Notes: a model not told the origin generated them from the sequence alone. 64,000 bases of DNA from Caenispirillum bisanense (GCF_900230255.1 NZ_OCNJ01000005.1:186001-250000); one strand, 5' to 3'. Positions 8,521 to 17,704 are shown, counted from the first letter of the stretch. Made by a program: numbers and translations.

Positions 8521-9241
8521 CGGCGCGGCACTCCTTCAGCGACTCGCGGCGGGCATGCAGGGCGACGGTGACGGCGAAGCCCGCGGCGGCGGCGATCAGC
8601 ACGTACCACTTGCCGGGCAGCAGCTCCGAGGCGGCCCAGGCGGTGGCGCCGGTGACGATCCACGGCAGCAGGTCGTCCCTGCCCTTCCACAGGCCGAGGG
8701 CGAGCGCCAGGAACACCGCCGTGAAGGCGAAGTCGAGGCCGAGCACCTCGGGCGCCGGCAGGAAGCCGCCGAGGGCATGGCCGGCGATGCTGGCGGCGTG
8801 CCAGAACCCCGCCAGGCACAAGCCGCCGCCGAGCAGGTGGGCGGGCGTCAGGTCGGGGCGGCGGGCGAGGCCGTTCATGGTCACCGCCCAGTTCTCGTCG
8901 GCCACCAGATGGATGCCGACGGCCTTGTGGCCCAGCGGGCGGCCCTCGAACAACGGCCGCAGGCTGGCGCCGATGAGCAGGTAGCGCAGGTTCACGATGA
9001 GGGCGGCGAGCACGATCTCGGCCGCCAGCGCGGTCGGGTGCCACATCTCGACCATGACGAACTGCGCGGCGCCGGCAAAGATGAAGAGGTTCATGGCCTC
9101 CATGGCGGCCAGCGAAATGCCCTTGCCGGCAGCCAATACGCCGAACACGGCGCCGTATCCGGTGACGGCGACGCCGATGCCCAGGTTGTCGCGGGCGCCC
9201 TCCCACAGGGCGCGAGGCGCATAGGAGTCTGCGAAACGCAC
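8513..9241 (-). CDS. azlC: AzlC-family branched-chain amino acid permease
   Basis: A 242-residue polytopic inner-membrane protein. Family hallmarks are PLALGVAV-like GIGVAVTGYGAVFGVLAA, the GAAQFVMVEMW segment, and LIVNLRYLLIGASLRP (the conserved N-x-R-x-x-L-x-G-A-S-L). It ends IAAAAGFAVTVALHARRE. With AzlD it should export branched-chain amino acids by proton coupling. It has AGGAGAAGAG ahead of the ATG and is the first gene of a two-gene operon. A Lrp-type regulator, often next to azlCD, is not present here. Confidence 0.9.
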   Translation of the reverse strand: MRFADSYAPRALWEGARDNLGIGVAVTGYGAVFGVLAAGKGISLAAMEAMNLFIFAGAAQFVMVEMWHPTALAAEIVLAALIVNLRYLLIGASLRPLFEGRPLGHKAVGIHLVADENWAVTMNGLARRPDLTPAHLLGGGLCLAGFWHAASIAGHALGGFLPAPEVLGLDFAFTAVFLALALGLWKGRDDLLPWIVTGATAWAASELLPGKWYVLIAAAAGFAVTVALHARRESLKECRADA

Positions 9242-9355
9242 GGCTCTTCTCCTTATCAGGAGCGGCAGAATGCCCGACCATCGCCGCGGGGTCTTGTACG
9301 ACGTTGCGCCCGCCGCAACCGTCCCGTTCGCGGGCCGCCAAACGGCCCCATCGCG

Positions 9356-10270
9356 TCAGTCGGGAACGGCCAGCGTGCCGTCGGAGATCATCACCGCCGT
9401 GCCGCCGATGCGCACCGCCGCCAGGTCGCCGCCGCGGCGGTCGAGGGCGAGGCGCAGCGTGCTCGGGCGGCCCATCTCGACGCCCTGGGTGATGGCGACG
9501 TCGAGGGTGTCGTCGCCGAGCGCCGGGCGCAGGCGGTCGATCCAGGCCGCCACCGCCGCCGCCGCGCCGCCGGTGGCGGGGTCTTCGGCGATGCCCATGG
9601 CGGGGGCGAACATGCGGGCACGTAAGCCTTCCGGCCGCTGCGGATCGTCCAGCGCGACGACGTAGACGTGCGGCGCCGGGCCGTCCTTCAGGTGCTCCTC
9701 CCACACGGCGCGGTCGAGGCGGATGCGGCCCATGGCCTGCGGCGTCACCGGCACGACGCAGAACGGCACGCCGGCCGAGCAGATCGCTGGCGACAGCGGC
9801 TCGCGCGTCACCACCTCGCCCGCCTCCAGCCCCAGCAGGCGGGCGAGCACCGGCGCCGGCGGCAGGCCCTCGGTCGACAGCACCGGCAGGCGCGGGGCGG
9901 TGAAGGTGGCGAGCGGCCGGCCCGTCTCGTCCTGCCCGAGCGTGACCGGCACCGGCCCCACCGTCTCCTCCAGCACCAGCGAGCCGCCCGGCTCGGCACG
10001 GCCGAGGGCGGCCAGCGCCAGGGCGCAGCCCACGGTCGGGTGGCCGGCGAAGGGCAGTTCCATGGCCGGTGTGAAGATGCGCACCGCCGCCGTGTGTGCG
10101 GGGTCGGCCGGCGGCAGGACGAAGATGGTCTCCGACAGGTTGAACTCGGCGGCGATGGTCTGCATCAGCCGGTCGTCGAGCCCCGCCGCATCGGGCACCA
10201 CGGCCAGCGGGTTGCCGCCGAAGGCGGTGTCGGTGAAGACGTCGCAGGTGAGGAAGCGGTACTGGCGCAT
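9356..10270 (-). CDS. PhzF-family isomerase/epimerase
   Basis: A 304-residue protein with the duplicated diaminopimelate-epimerase fold of PhzF. It starts MRQYRFLTCDVFTDTAFGGNPLAVVPDA, has the FNLSETIF motif (catalytic Glu about residue 47 in SET), and the anion-binding segments ELPFAGHPTVG and EDPATGGAAA. Its nearest-named relatives include YddE/YHI9 proteins of unknown function, and true phenazine genes are absent here. The start is well supported by the family N terminus. It stands alone on the minus strand between azlC and a transporter gene. Confidence 0.9.
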   Translation of the reverse strand: MRQYRFLTCDVFTDTAFGGNPLAVVPDAAGLDDRLMQTIAAEFNLSETIFVLPPADPAHTAAVRIFTPAMELPFAGHPTVGCALALAALGRAEPGGSLVLEETVGPVPVTLGQDETGRPLATFTAPRLPVLSTEGLPPAPVLARLLGLEAGEVVTREPLSPAICSAGVPFCVVPVTPQAMGRIRLDRAVWEEHLKDGPAPHVYVVALDDPQRPEGLRARMFAPAMGIAEDPATGGAAAAVAAWIDRLRPALGDDTLDVAITQGVEMGRPSTLRLALDRRGGDLAAVRIGGTAVMISDGTLAVPD

Positions 10271-10338
10271 GGGGTCGGGTCTCCGGTCGGTGTGACGGCA
10301 GGATAGGGCCGCCGGGCGATCCTGTGGCGCGAGAAAAT

Positions 10339-11565
10339 CTAAACGGCGAGATAGCCCGCCAGCCACAGCCACAGCGCGGCGCCGGCAAGGGACAGCAGCG
10401 TCATGGGCACGCCGCAGCGGGCATGGTCGGCGAAGGACAGGGTCACGCCCGCCGCCCGCGCCCGCTCCACGGTGATGATGTTGGCGAGGCTGCCGACCAC
10501 CAGCAGGTTGCCGGCCAGCGTCGACAGGGCGGCGAGACCGTAGAGGGTGCCCGGCGCCAGATCGGGCCACACCGCCAGCAGCAGCATGACCAGCGGCACG
10601 TTGCCGATGGTGTTGCTGCCGACCAGCGACAGCGGCAGCAGAACGCTCAGGCGGTCGGGCACCAGCCCGGCCTCGGCCAGCGCCGCCACGCCCTGCGCCG
10701 GCAGACCGGTGAGCGCCAGTGCCTTGGTGACCACGAACAGGCCGGCGAACAGCACCAGCAGGTGCCAGTCGACCATCCCCAGCATGGTGCGCGTCGCCAT
10801 GCGGCGGCTCACCAGCAGCAGGCCGGCGACCAGCAGCACGCCGGTGGTGTGCGGCAGCGGCGCCGAGAACAGGCCGAGCAGCAGCAGCGCCGCCGCCGCC
10901 GCCTTCCACAGGGCGCCCCGGTCGACCTCGGGCACCGGCGGTAGGGCGCCGGCTTGCGCCAGATGCCACCGCCCGCGCCACAGCCGGCTCACCACCACAT
11001 GCACGCAGGCGAGGCCGATGAGCGCCGGCACGCCGCAGGCCGCCACGAAAGCCCAGAAGTCGAGCCCGCCCACCTGGCCGATGAGGATGTTCTGCGGATT
11101 GCCGATGAGCGTCGCCGCCGAGCCCGCGTTGGCCGCGCCGGCCAGCCCGATGAGGAACGGCCGCGCATCCAGCCCGCGGCCGGTCAGGCCGGCGCACAGC
11201 ATGGGCGTCATGGCGAAGACCACCACGTCGTTGGCCAGTACCATGGACAGGCCGCCCGCCGTCACCACCAGCAGGGCCAGCAGGCGTTCCGGCGCCGCCT
11301 CGGCCACCGCGATGCGGCGGGCGCACCAGTCGTAGAGCCCCGCCTGCGCCGCCTGCGCCGACAGGATCATGAGGCCGAACAGGATGACCAGGGTCGGCCA
11401 GTCGATGGCCGCCTGCACCTCCGCCGCCGGGACGGCGCCCGCCAGCACCACCACGAGCGCACCGAGCAGGGCGATGCCGGTGCGGTCCACCGCCAGCCCC
11501 GGCCAGCGGCCGGCGGCCATGCCGAGGTAGGTGAGCACGAAGACGGCGACGACGAGGAGGGTCAT
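10339..11565 (-). CDS. ArsB/NhaD/SLC13-type ion or anion transporter
   Basis: A 408-residue polytopic protein with roughly 11-12 hydrophobic segments, in the ion transporter superfamily. It contains WPTLVILFGLMILSAQ, the LANDVVVFAMTPML loop, IGNPQNILIG (G-N-P-x-N re-entrant motif) and, in the second half, LVGSNTIGNVPLVMLL (S-N-x-x-x-N-V-P). These paired Asn-containing hairpins form the substrate site in this fold. Candidates are arsenite, sodium/proton exchange or a carboxylate. No ars genes are nearby, so ArsB is not claimed. Confidence 0.83.
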   Translation of the reverse strand: MTLLVVAVFVLTYLGMAAGRWPGLAVDRTGIALLGALVVVLAGAVPAAEVQAAIDWPTLVILFGLMILSAQAAQAGLYDWCARRIAVAEAAPERLLALLVVTAGGLSMVLANDVVVFAMTPMLCAGLTGRGLDARPFLIGLAGAANAGSAATLIGNPQNILIGQVGGLDFWAFVAACGVPALIGLACVHVVVSRLWRGRWHLAQAGALPPVPEVDRGALWKAAAAALLLLGLFSAPLPHTTGVLLVAGLLLVSRRMATRTMLGMVDWHLLVLFAGLFVVTKALALTGLPAQGVAALAEAGLVPDRLSVLLPLSLVGSNTIGNVPLVMLLLAVWPDLAPGTLYGLAALSTLAGNLLVVGSLANIITVERARAAGVTLSFADHARCGVPMTLLSLAGAALWLWLAGYLAV

Positions 11566-11601
11566 GGGCTCGGACGGCAGGCGACAGCGGCGGGGGCCGC
11601 C

Positions 11602-12729
11602 TCACCGCCGGTCGAGCAGAGCGCCGATGGTGGCGAGGCGGGGGATGTTGTCGCAGAAAATCTTGAAGGTCGCCAGCATGGGCACGGCCAGCAGCATGCC
11701 GGGAATGCCCCACATCCAGCCCCACACCATGAGCGCCAGGAACACCGCGACCGGGTTCAGCGTCAGCCGCTTGCCCAGCACCGAGGGCGTCACGAACTGC
11801 CCCTCGATGGCCGTCAGGGCATAGAAGGTGATGGGCGGCAGCAGGGCATAGCCGATCTGGTCGAAGGTGATGAAGGACACCAACCCGATCACCACCATGG
11901 TCGCCAGCGCCCCGAGGAACGGCACGAAGTTCAGCACCGCCGCCAACGATCCCCACAGGATGGCGTTGGGCAGCCCGTAGGCCCACATGGCAAGCCCGGT
12001 GAACACCCCGAGCCCGACGTTGATGAGGGTGATGGTGACGAGGTAGGTGGAGATGTCGGTCTCCGCCCGCCGGAAAATCTCCACCGTCCGCTTGCGCTGG
12101 CCGCGCCGCTTGGCAAGGCGCAGGCTCTTACGCAGGAACAGGTCGCCGCCGGCCAGCAGAAAATACAGCAGCACCAGCGTCAGGGCGAACTGCGCCACCA
12201 CCGTGCCGGTGCCGGACATCAGGGTATCGACCACGCCCTCGCTGCGGACGATGACGGTCTGCGGCTGGTCGACGTCGCGGTTTTCGCCGCCCGATGCCGC
12301 CTGCTCCATCTGCGCCACCGCCTTGCGCACGTCGTCGAGCGGTGTCTGCAACTCCTTCAGGCGCAGGCGCAGGATGGCCATGTTCACCGGCGCCCGGTCG
12401 AGCCACCCGGCGGCCGGCCCGGCCAGCATGGTGCCGGCACCGCCGATGACCGACAGCAGCAGCAGCACCGCCAGCGCCGCCCCGACGGCGCGCGGCACGC
12501 CGATGCGTGCCAGCCGCCGCACCAGCGGCGTCAGCAGCAGGCTCAGCAGGATGGCGAGCGCGATGGGAATGAACAGGGTAGCGGCGAAGTAGAGCGTCGC
12601 GAAGCAGGCGATGACGAACAGCCCGATCACCGAGGCGCGCCACCAGCTCACCCTCCGGCGCGGCGACGACAGGGAGTCCTCGGAAGGCGGGGGTGCGTCG
12701 GGCAGGACGGGGCGGTCTGGCAGAGTCAT
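11602..12729 (-). CDS. AI-2E/PerM family transporter (UPF0118)
   Basis: A 375-residue membrane protein of the AI-2 exporter family. Two closely spaced N-terminal transmembrane segments (FVIACFATLYFAATLFIPIALAILLSLLL) are followed by a long extracytoplasmic helical region and a C-terminal set with NFVPFLGALATMVVIGLVSF and FVTPSVLGKRLTLNPVAVFLALMVWGWMWGIPG. The PSVxGKxLxLNP motif is diagnostic. Substrates in this family vary widely. The ATG at 12729 (MTLPDRPV) was chosen; a GTG 8 codons upstream is also in frame and neither has a clear ribosome binding site. Confidence 0.86.
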   Translation of the reverse strand: MTLPDRPVLPDAPPPSEDSLSSPRRRVSWWRASVIGLFVIACFATLYFAATLFIPIALAILLSLLLTPLVRRLARIGVPRAVGAALAVLLLLSVIGGAGTMLAGPAAGWLDRAPVNMAILRLRLKELQTPLDDVRKAVAQMEQAASGGENRDVDQPQTVIVRSEGVVDTLMSGTGTVVAQFALTLVLLYFLLAGGDLFLRKSLRLAKRRGQRKRTVEIFRRAETDISTYLVTITLINVGLGVFTGLAMWAYGLPNAILWGSLAAVLNFVPFLGALATMVVIGLVSFITFDQIGYALLPPITFYALTAIEGQFVTPSVLGKRLTLNPVAVFLALMVWGWMWGIPGMLLAVPMLATFKIFCDNIPRLATIGALLDRR

Positions 12730-12797
12730 GCACAGGAAACGCCCGAGCAGCACCCCCCGCTCAAGCGCGAAAGTGGAGGTGCCGCCAGCCGAAAAGC

Positions 12798-12829
12798 ACG
12801 GGCCGCCCCCACCGGAGGAGGCGGCCCGT
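12798..12829 (-). terminator. Terminator downstream of the FAD-linked oxidase gene
   Basis: A perfect 10-bp stem (acgggccgcc / ggcggcccgt) around a 12-base loop, with GCTTTTC following on the minus strand. It lies 11 bp beyond the stop codon at 12840. Confidence 0.75.
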
Positions 12830-12839
12830 CCCGCCGGAT

Positions 12840-14279
12840 CTAGAGGCGCACCACCTTGCCCGGGTTCATCAGACCCTTGGGGTCGAGCGCCTGCTTGATG
12901 CGCCGCATGAGGTCGATCTCCACCGGCTGCTTGTAGTGGACGATCTCGTCCACCTTCAGGCGGCCGACTCCGTGCTCGGCGGAGATGGAGCCTTCCATGT
13001 CAACGATGATGTCGTGGACGATGCGGTTCATGTCCTCCCACAGGGCCAGATACTCGGCCTTGTCCATGCCTTCGGGCTGGGTGAGGTTGTAGTGGATGTT
13101 GCCGTCGCCGACGTGGCCGAAGGGGCACGGGCGGATGCCCGGCAGCGCCGCTTCCACCGCCGCCGTGGCGCGATCGAGGAATTCGGGCACGCGGCTGATG
13201 GGCACGGCGACGTCGTGCTTGATGGAGGCGCCTTCGTGCTTCTGCGCCTCCGGCAGGCCCTCGCGCAGGCGCCAGAACATCTTGCCCTGGTCGAGGCTCT
13301 CGGCGACCACGGCGTCGGCGATGAGGCCTTCCTCGAAGGCGGCCTCGAGGAACGTCTCGAAGGCGCCGCGGAGGTCGGAGTCGGGGCGGGAGCTGGAGAA
13401 CTCCACCAGCACGTACCACGGGTGCGGCGCCTCGAACGGGTCGGACACTCCGTCCAGGTGCTTGACGGCGATCTCCATGCCGAAGCGGCCGATCAGCTCG
13501 AAGGCGGTGACGGCGTCGCCGGACAGGGCGCGGGCGCGGCTCAACACCTTGGTGACGGCGGCGATGTCGTCGAGGGCGCACAGCGCCGTCTGCTGCTCCA
13601 CCGGCTTCGGGAACAGCTTCAGCACGGCGGCGGTGATGATGCCGAGCGTGCCCTCGCCGCCGATGAACAGGTGCTTGAGGGCATAGCCCGTGTTGTCCTT
13701 GCCGAGCGCCTTCATGCCGTTCCAGATGGTGCCGTCGGGCAGCACCACTTCCAGGCCGAGCACCAGTTCGCGGGTGTTGCCGTACTTCAGCACGTTCACG
13801 CCGCCGGCGTTGGACGAGATGTTGCCGCCGATCTGGCAGGACCCTTGCGCGCCGAGCGCCAGCGGGAACAGGCAGCCGGCTTCCGACGCCGCGTGCTGGA
13901 TGGTTTCCAGCACCACGCCGGCCTCGACGGTCATGGTGAAGTTCACCGGATCGACGGCGCGGATGCGGTTGAGGCGCGAGGTGTTCAGCACGATCTCGCG
14001 GCCGTGCTCGAAGGGCACGTTGCCGCCGACCAGGCCGGTGTTGCCGCCCTGCGGCACCAGCGGCACGCCGGCATCGGCGCACAGGCGCACGACCTCGGCC
14101 ACCTCGGCGGTGCTGGCGGGCTTCACCACGGCCAGCGCCTTGCCGACGAACAGGCCGCGTTCCTCGGCCAGGAAGGGCGCCATGTCGCCCGCGTCGACGA
14201 GGATACCCTTGTCGCCGACCACCGCCCGCAGGGAGTCGATCAGTTCGGCCGTGACGGCCTGTTCCAGCAGTTCGGACAC
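12840..14279 (-). CDS. FAD-linked oxidase, GlcD/D-2-hydroxyacid dehydrogenase type
   Basis: A 479-residue protein of the FAD_binding_4 plus FAD-oxidase_C architecture. The PP-loop region is VPQGGNTGLVGGNVPF, and GAQGSCQIGGNISSNAGGVNVLKYGNTRELV follows. The C-terminal half contains PFGHVGDGNIHYNL and SAEHGVGRLK, the metal/substrate-site His and Glu motifs of D-2-hydroxyglutarate and D-lactate dehydrogenases. It probably oxidises a D-2-hydroxyacid and feeds electrons to ETF or quinone. The GTG start is chosen because GAAGGAG sits 9 bp upstream and homology begins at SELLEQAV. Confidence 0.9.
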   Translation of the reverse strand: MSELLEQAVTAELIDSLRAVVGDKGILVDAGDMAPFLAEERGLFVGKALAVVKPASTAEVAEVVRLCADAGVPLVPQGGNTGLVGGNVPFEHGREIVLNTSRLNRIRAVDPVNFTMTVEAGVVLETIQHAASEAGCLFPLALGAQGSCQIGGNISSNAGGVNVLKYGNTRELVLGLEVVLPDGTIWNGMKALGKDNTGYALKHLFIGGEGTLGIITAAVLKLFPKPVEQQTALCALDDIAAVTKVLSRARALSGDAVTAFELIGRFGMEIAVKHLDGVSDPFEAPHPWYVLVEFSSSRPDSDLRGAFETFLEAAFEEGLIADAVVAESLDQGKMFWRLREGLPEAQKHEGASIKHDVAVPISRVPEFLDRATAAVEAALPGIRPCPFGHVGDGNIHYNLTQPEGMDKAEYLALWEDMNRIVHDIIVDMEGSISAEHGVGRLKVDEIVHYKQPVEIDLMRRIKQALDPKGLMNPGKVVRL

Positions 14280-14502
14280 GGGGGCGGCTCCTTCCGGTGC
14301 GTGAAGGGATGGGCGTTCTGCCAACGATTTAGCGTGTCCGCCGACGGGCGGCAAGGAAGGGTTGACGTTGATGGCCTCTGGCGCCGGGCGGGCGCGTCGC
14401 ACCCTCGGCTCACGCGCCAGGGGGCGCACGGCGCACTTGCGCCGTTCATCCGGCGACGCGGCGGGCGCGTCACCGGATGGATCCGAGCGCCGGGCGATGG
14501 CT

Positions 14503-15273
14503 TCAGGCCGCCGCCTCGGCGGCGAGGGCGGCGATCACCGCCTGCGGCTGCTCGGCGTGCACCCAGTGGCCGGCGTCGGGCACCGTCTCCAGGCGCGCCT
14601 GCGGGAACAGGCGGCGGATCTCCGCCTCGTGCTCCGGCCGCACGTAGTCGGACTTGGCGCCGGACAGGAACAGCGTCGGGCCGTCGTAGGTGCGGTCGGC
14701 GACCGGGAAGTCGGCGATCTGTGTCCACTGGTCGAGGATGGCCGGCAGGTTGAGCTTCCAGCGGAAGCCGCCGTCGACGCTTTCCAGGCTCTGCAGCAGG
14801 AACAGGCGCACCATCTGGTCCGGCACCTGGGCGGCCAGCGCCCGGTCGACGTCGGCGCGGCGGGCGCAGCCGGCGAGGTCGACGTCGAGCATGATCTTGG
14901 CATAGCCCACCGTCTGCGCCGACAGGGTCGTCGGCGGCATGTCCACCGACACCAGCCGCCGCACCGCCGCCGGCTCCATGAGTGCCAGCGTCATGGCCGT
15001 CTTGCCGCCCATGGAATGGCCGACCACCACCGCCTCGCCCAGCAGGCCCTGGGCAGCCAGGAAGGCGCGCACGTCGGCGGCCATGTCGCGGTAGTCCATG
15101 GCGGCGTCCCACGGGCTGTCGCCGTGGTTGCGCAGGTCGAGGGTGAAGACGCGGGCGGTTTCCGCCAGCCCCTTGGCGATGGTCGCCCAGTTCTTCCGCG
15201 ACCCGTAGAGGCCGTGAACGATCACCACCGGCGGCTTGGCGGCATCGCCGTATTCGGTGAAGGCGAGGTCCAT
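14503..15273 (-). CDS. Alpha/beta hydrolase, YbfF-like esterase
   Basis: A 256-residue alpha/beta hydrolase beginning MDLAFTEYGDAAKPPVVIVHGLYGSRKNW. The oxyanion-hole HGLYGS and the nucleophile elbow GHSMGG (Ser87) are clear. DLRNHGDS follows strand 4, and the catalytic His lies in DAGHWVHAEQP near residue 236. This pattern matches the YbfF/ABHD11-like esterases with a short-acyl or acyl-CoA preference. It is a single gene on the minus strand, 137 bp after the small conserved gene upstream. The natural substrate is unknown. Confidence 0.88.
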   Translation of the reverse strand: MDLAFTEYGDAAKPPVVIVHGLYGSRKNWATIAKGLAETARVFTLDLRNHGDSPWDAAMDYRDMAADVRAFLAAQGLLGEAVVVGHSMGGKTAMTLALMEPAAVRRLVSVDMPPTTLSAQTVGYAKIMLDVDLAGCARRADVDRALAAQVPDQMVRLFLLQSLESVDGGFRWKLNLPAILDQWTQIADFPVADRTYDGPTLFLSGAKSDYVRPEHEAEIRRLFPQARLETVPDAGHWVHAEQPQAVIAALAAEAAA

Positions 15274-15407
15274 GGGGCGTCTCCATCGTGGGCCGTGCGG
15301 CGCCGGCGTCTGCCGTGGCGGGGCCGGCGCAAAGGGCGCGCAGCATAACGCGCGCCCGCGCCGCCGGCCAAGGCCGACGTGCCTCACCCAAGCGCCGCGC
15401 CGAAGCC

Positions 15408-15710
15408 TCAGGGCTTGGTGTGGCGGCTCATGCGGTAGGCGTAGACGTAGATGTCGCCGGCGTTGAAGCTGTCGCCGTGGCCCTTGGTGCGGCGGGTGCG
15501 CATGAAGAACTCCACCACCTCCTGCGCCTGGATCTCGGTATTGGCCGTGCGGATGGCGCCGATGTCGGTGCCCTGCTTGAAGTTGTGACGGCTGACCAGC
15601 TGGGTCTTGGGGTCGGCGCACATGCCGACGTACCACTCGCCCCACTTGCCGCCGTTGCGCACGATCAGCTGTTCGATGTCGTGGATGATCTCGGTCTTCG
15701 ACTTGGCCAT
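15408..15710 (-). CDS. Small conserved hypothetical protein (GIY-YIG-like pattern)
   Basis: A 100-residue protein I cannot assign firmly. MAKSKTEIIHDIEQLIVRNGGKWGEWYVGMCADPKTQLVSRHN contains a W-Y-V-G strand followed by a helix with R-H-N. The C terminus has GDIYVYAYRMSRHTKP. The order of a YVG strand, an Arg/His helix and a later E-rich helix (AQEVVEFFM) recalls small GIY-YIG-type folds, but the first GIY strand and the terminal Asn are not clear. It lacks a signal peptide and transmembrane segments. It lies alone between an esterase gene and serB. Confidence 0.6.
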   Translation of the reverse strand: MAKSKTEIIHDIEQLIVRNGGKWGEWYVGMCADPKTQLVSRHNFKQGTDIGAIRTANTEIQAQEVVEFFMRTRRTKGHGDSFNAGDIYVYAYRMSRHTKP

Positions 15711-15748
15711 GGCCGGCGCTCCCCCTCCTGCGTGCGCAGCGTCGTCCC

Positions 15749-16651
15749 TTATACGACGAACTCGCTGCGGCGGTACCCCTGCGCATAGAGGAGGGCCGTC
15801 AGGTCGCCGTGGTCGATGCGCACGCGCGCTTCCGCCGCCACCACCGGCTTGGCGTGGAAGGCGACGCCCAGGCCGGCGGCGCGGATCATGGGCAGGTCGT
15901 TGGCACCGTCGCCGACGGCCACCGTGCGCGACAGCGGCAGGCGGCGCTCGGCGGCCAGGGCGATGAGGCTTTCCAGCTTGGCGTCGCGGTCGAGGATGGG
16001 CTCCACCACCGTGCCGGCCAGCACCGCGCCGTCGAGCACGAAGTCGTTGGAGCGGTCCTCGTGGAAGCCGCAGAAGGCGCCGACGCGGGCGGTGAAGAAC
16101 TTGAAGCCGCCCGACACCAGCACGCAGTAGGCGCCGTTGGCGGCCATGGTGCGCACCAGCTCGACGGCGCCCGGGGTGTACTCGACCCGCGCGAAGCACT
16201 GCTCCAGCGACTCGACGGGCAGGCCCTTCAGCTTGCCGACGCGCTCGCGCAGGGCTTCCTTGAAGTCCAGCTCGCCGTTCATGGCGCGCGCGGTGATGGC
16301 GGCGATCTCGTCCTTGATGCCGGCGAAGTCGGCCAGCTCGTCCAGCGTCTCGCCGGTGACGATGGTGCTGTCCATGTCGGCGATGAGCAGCATCTTGCGG
16401 CGGTCTTCGGCGCCCTGGGCCACCACGTCGCAGGCCACGCCGGCGTCGGCCAGGGCCTTGCGGGCGGCGGCGTCGGCGGTGTCGGGGCTGATGTCCTCGA
16501 ACGGCAGGTCGAAGGCGACGCCCTCGTCCAGCCAGTCGGGCGATCCCACCTGCCCGCCCAGCGCCTTCAGGGCCTCGCGCACGGGGCGGACCGTGCTATC
16601 GTCCAGGTCCGCACGGGCCGGAGCGGTGATGAGCGTCAGCACGTTTTCCAT
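15749..16651 (-). CDS. serB: Phosphoserine phosphatase SerB
   Basis: A 300-residue HAD-superfamily phosphatase that makes L-serine from phosphoserine, the last step of serine biosynthesis. The N-terminal ~80 residues form an ACT-like regulatory region. Motif I is IADMDSTIVTGE (nucleophile D92, general acid D94), motif II is LVSGGF, and motif III/IV is VGDGANDLPMI. The start MENVLTLITAP fits the family. It is divergent from miaA with 84 bp between them, and a good minus-strand promoter is present there. Confidence 0.96.
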   Translation of the reverse strand: MENVLTLITAPARADLDDSTVRPVREALKALGGQVGSPDWLDEGVAFDLPFEDISPDTADAAARKALADAGVACDVVAQGAEDRRKMLLIADMDSTIVTGETLDELADFAGIKDEIAAITARAMNGELDFKEALRERVGKLKGLPVESLEQCFARVEYTPGAVELVRTMAANGAYCVLVSGGFKFFTARVGAFCGFHEDRSNDFVLDGAVLAGTVVEPILDRDAKLESLIALAAERRLPLSRTVAVGDGANDLPMIRAAGLGVAFHAKPVVAAEARVRIDHGDLTALLYAQGYRRSEFVV

Positions 16652-16702
16652 GGCCCGGTCCCTTTTCCATCCGGCATGTGGGGGCGTGGTCGCCGCGCCC
16701 TC

Positions 16703-16731
16703 CGTATAAAGACGAGCCCGGTCGCCTGCAA
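16703..16731 (-). promoter_or_regulatory. Candidate serB promoter
   Basis: On the minus strand TTGCAG (16726-16731), a 17-bp spacer, and TATACG (16703-16708), about 52 bp upstream of the serB ATG. The same TATAAA-containing stretch read on the plus strand lacks a -35 partner for miaA. Confidence 0.5.
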
Positions 16732-16735
16732 GCGC

Positions 16736-17704
16736 ATGATGAGCCCCGAGAACCCCGACTCCCCCCTGCCCCCGCTGGTCGTGGTCGCCGGCCCGACGGC
16801 CAGCGGCAAATCCGCCCTCGCCCTGGCGCTGGCCGAGGAATTCGCCGGCACCATCGTCAATGCCGACAGCATGCAGGTCTACCGCGAGCTGCGGGTCCTC
16901 ACCGCCCGCCCGAGCGCGGAGGAAGAAGCCCGCGCGCCGCATCGGCTCTATGGCGTGCTGCCGGGCACCGTCGCCTGCTCGCCGGTGATGTGGCGCGACC
17001 TGGCGGTGCCCGAGATCGCGGCGGCGTGGGAGGCTGGGCGCCTGCCCATCGTGTGCGGCGGCACCGGCCTCTACATCAAGGCGCTGCTGGAAGGATTCGC
17101 GCCGGTGCCCGAGGTGCCCGACGCGGTGCGCGCCGAAGCCAGGGCCGACCTCGCCCGCCTCGGCCACGCGGCCTTCCATGCCCGGCTGGCGCAGGAGGAC
17201 CCGGAGACGGCGGCCCGCCTCGCACCGGCCGACACCACCCGCATCCTGCGCGCCTGGGAAGTGCTGCGCGCCTCCGGCCGGTCCATCGGCTGGTGGCAGG
17301 CGCAGCCGCCGGTGCCGGCGCCCATCCGCTTCCGCCCCTTCGTCGTCCACATCGAGCCGCCGCGCCCGGTGCTCTACGCCCGCTGCGACGCCCGCCTGCG
17401 CGCCATGGTGACCGACGGCCCGGCGCTCGCCGAGGTGGCGGCGCTGCTCGACCTCGGCCTGCCGCCCGACCAGCCGGTGATGAAGGCGCTCGGCGTGCCC
17501 GAGCTGGCGGCGCACCTGCGCGGCGAGACCGACCTGGAGTCGGCGCTGACCCGCGCCCAACAGCTGACGCGGAATTATGCCAAGCGGCAAGGAACGTGGT
17601 TCCGTGGGCAGCTTCGTGCGGACCTGAAGCAGGATACGCAATTTTCGGAAAGCGTGGCCGCAAAAACCTTTCAGATAATTCGCCGCTTTTTGTTGACCAC
17701 CTGA
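16736..17704 (+). CDS. miaA: tRNA dimethylallyltransferase MiaA
   Basis: A 322-residue protein that adds the dimethylallyl group to A37 of tRNAs reading UNN codons. The P-loop is GPTASGKS (19-26), NADSMQVYREL carries the DSxQvYr motif, and CGGTGLYIKALLEG is the G-T-G-L-Y substrate segment. LTRNYAKRQGTWFR near the C terminus is the conserved tRNA-binding R-x-Y-A-K-R-Q-x-T-W-F-R element. Two ATG codons are adjacent (16736 and 16739); either could start it. It is divergent from serB and followed by the ilv operon. Confidence 0.96.
   Translation: MMSPENPDSPLPPLVVVAGPTASGKSALALALAEEFAGTIVNADSMQVYRELRVLTARPSAEEEARAPHRLYGVLPGTVACSPVMWRDLAVPEIAAAWEAGRLPIVCGGTGLYIKALLEGFAPVPEVPDAVRAEARADLARLGHAAFHARLAQEDPETAARLAPADTTRILRAWEVLRASGRSIGWWQAQPPVPAPIRFRPFVVHIEPPRPVLYARCDARLRAMVTDGPALAEVAALLDLGLPPDQPVMKALGVPELAAHLRGETDLESALTRAQQLTRNYAKRQGTWFRGQLRADLKQDTQFSESVAAKTFQIIRRFLLTT

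Noticed and set aside
9356-10270. Phenazine biosynthesis PhzF
   Set aside because: The family match is to the broad PhzF-like isomerases; no other phz gene is present.
10339-11565. Arsenite efflux pump ArsB
   Set aside because: The fold fits the wider ion transporter superfamily but there are no arsR or arsC genes nearby and the motif evidence cannot separate ArsB from NhaD or carboxylate transporters.
16707-16712. TATAAA hexamer as -10 of miaA on the plus strand
   Set aside because: No acceptable -35 hexamer at 16-18 bp; the same stretch read on the minus strand gives a better promoter for serB.
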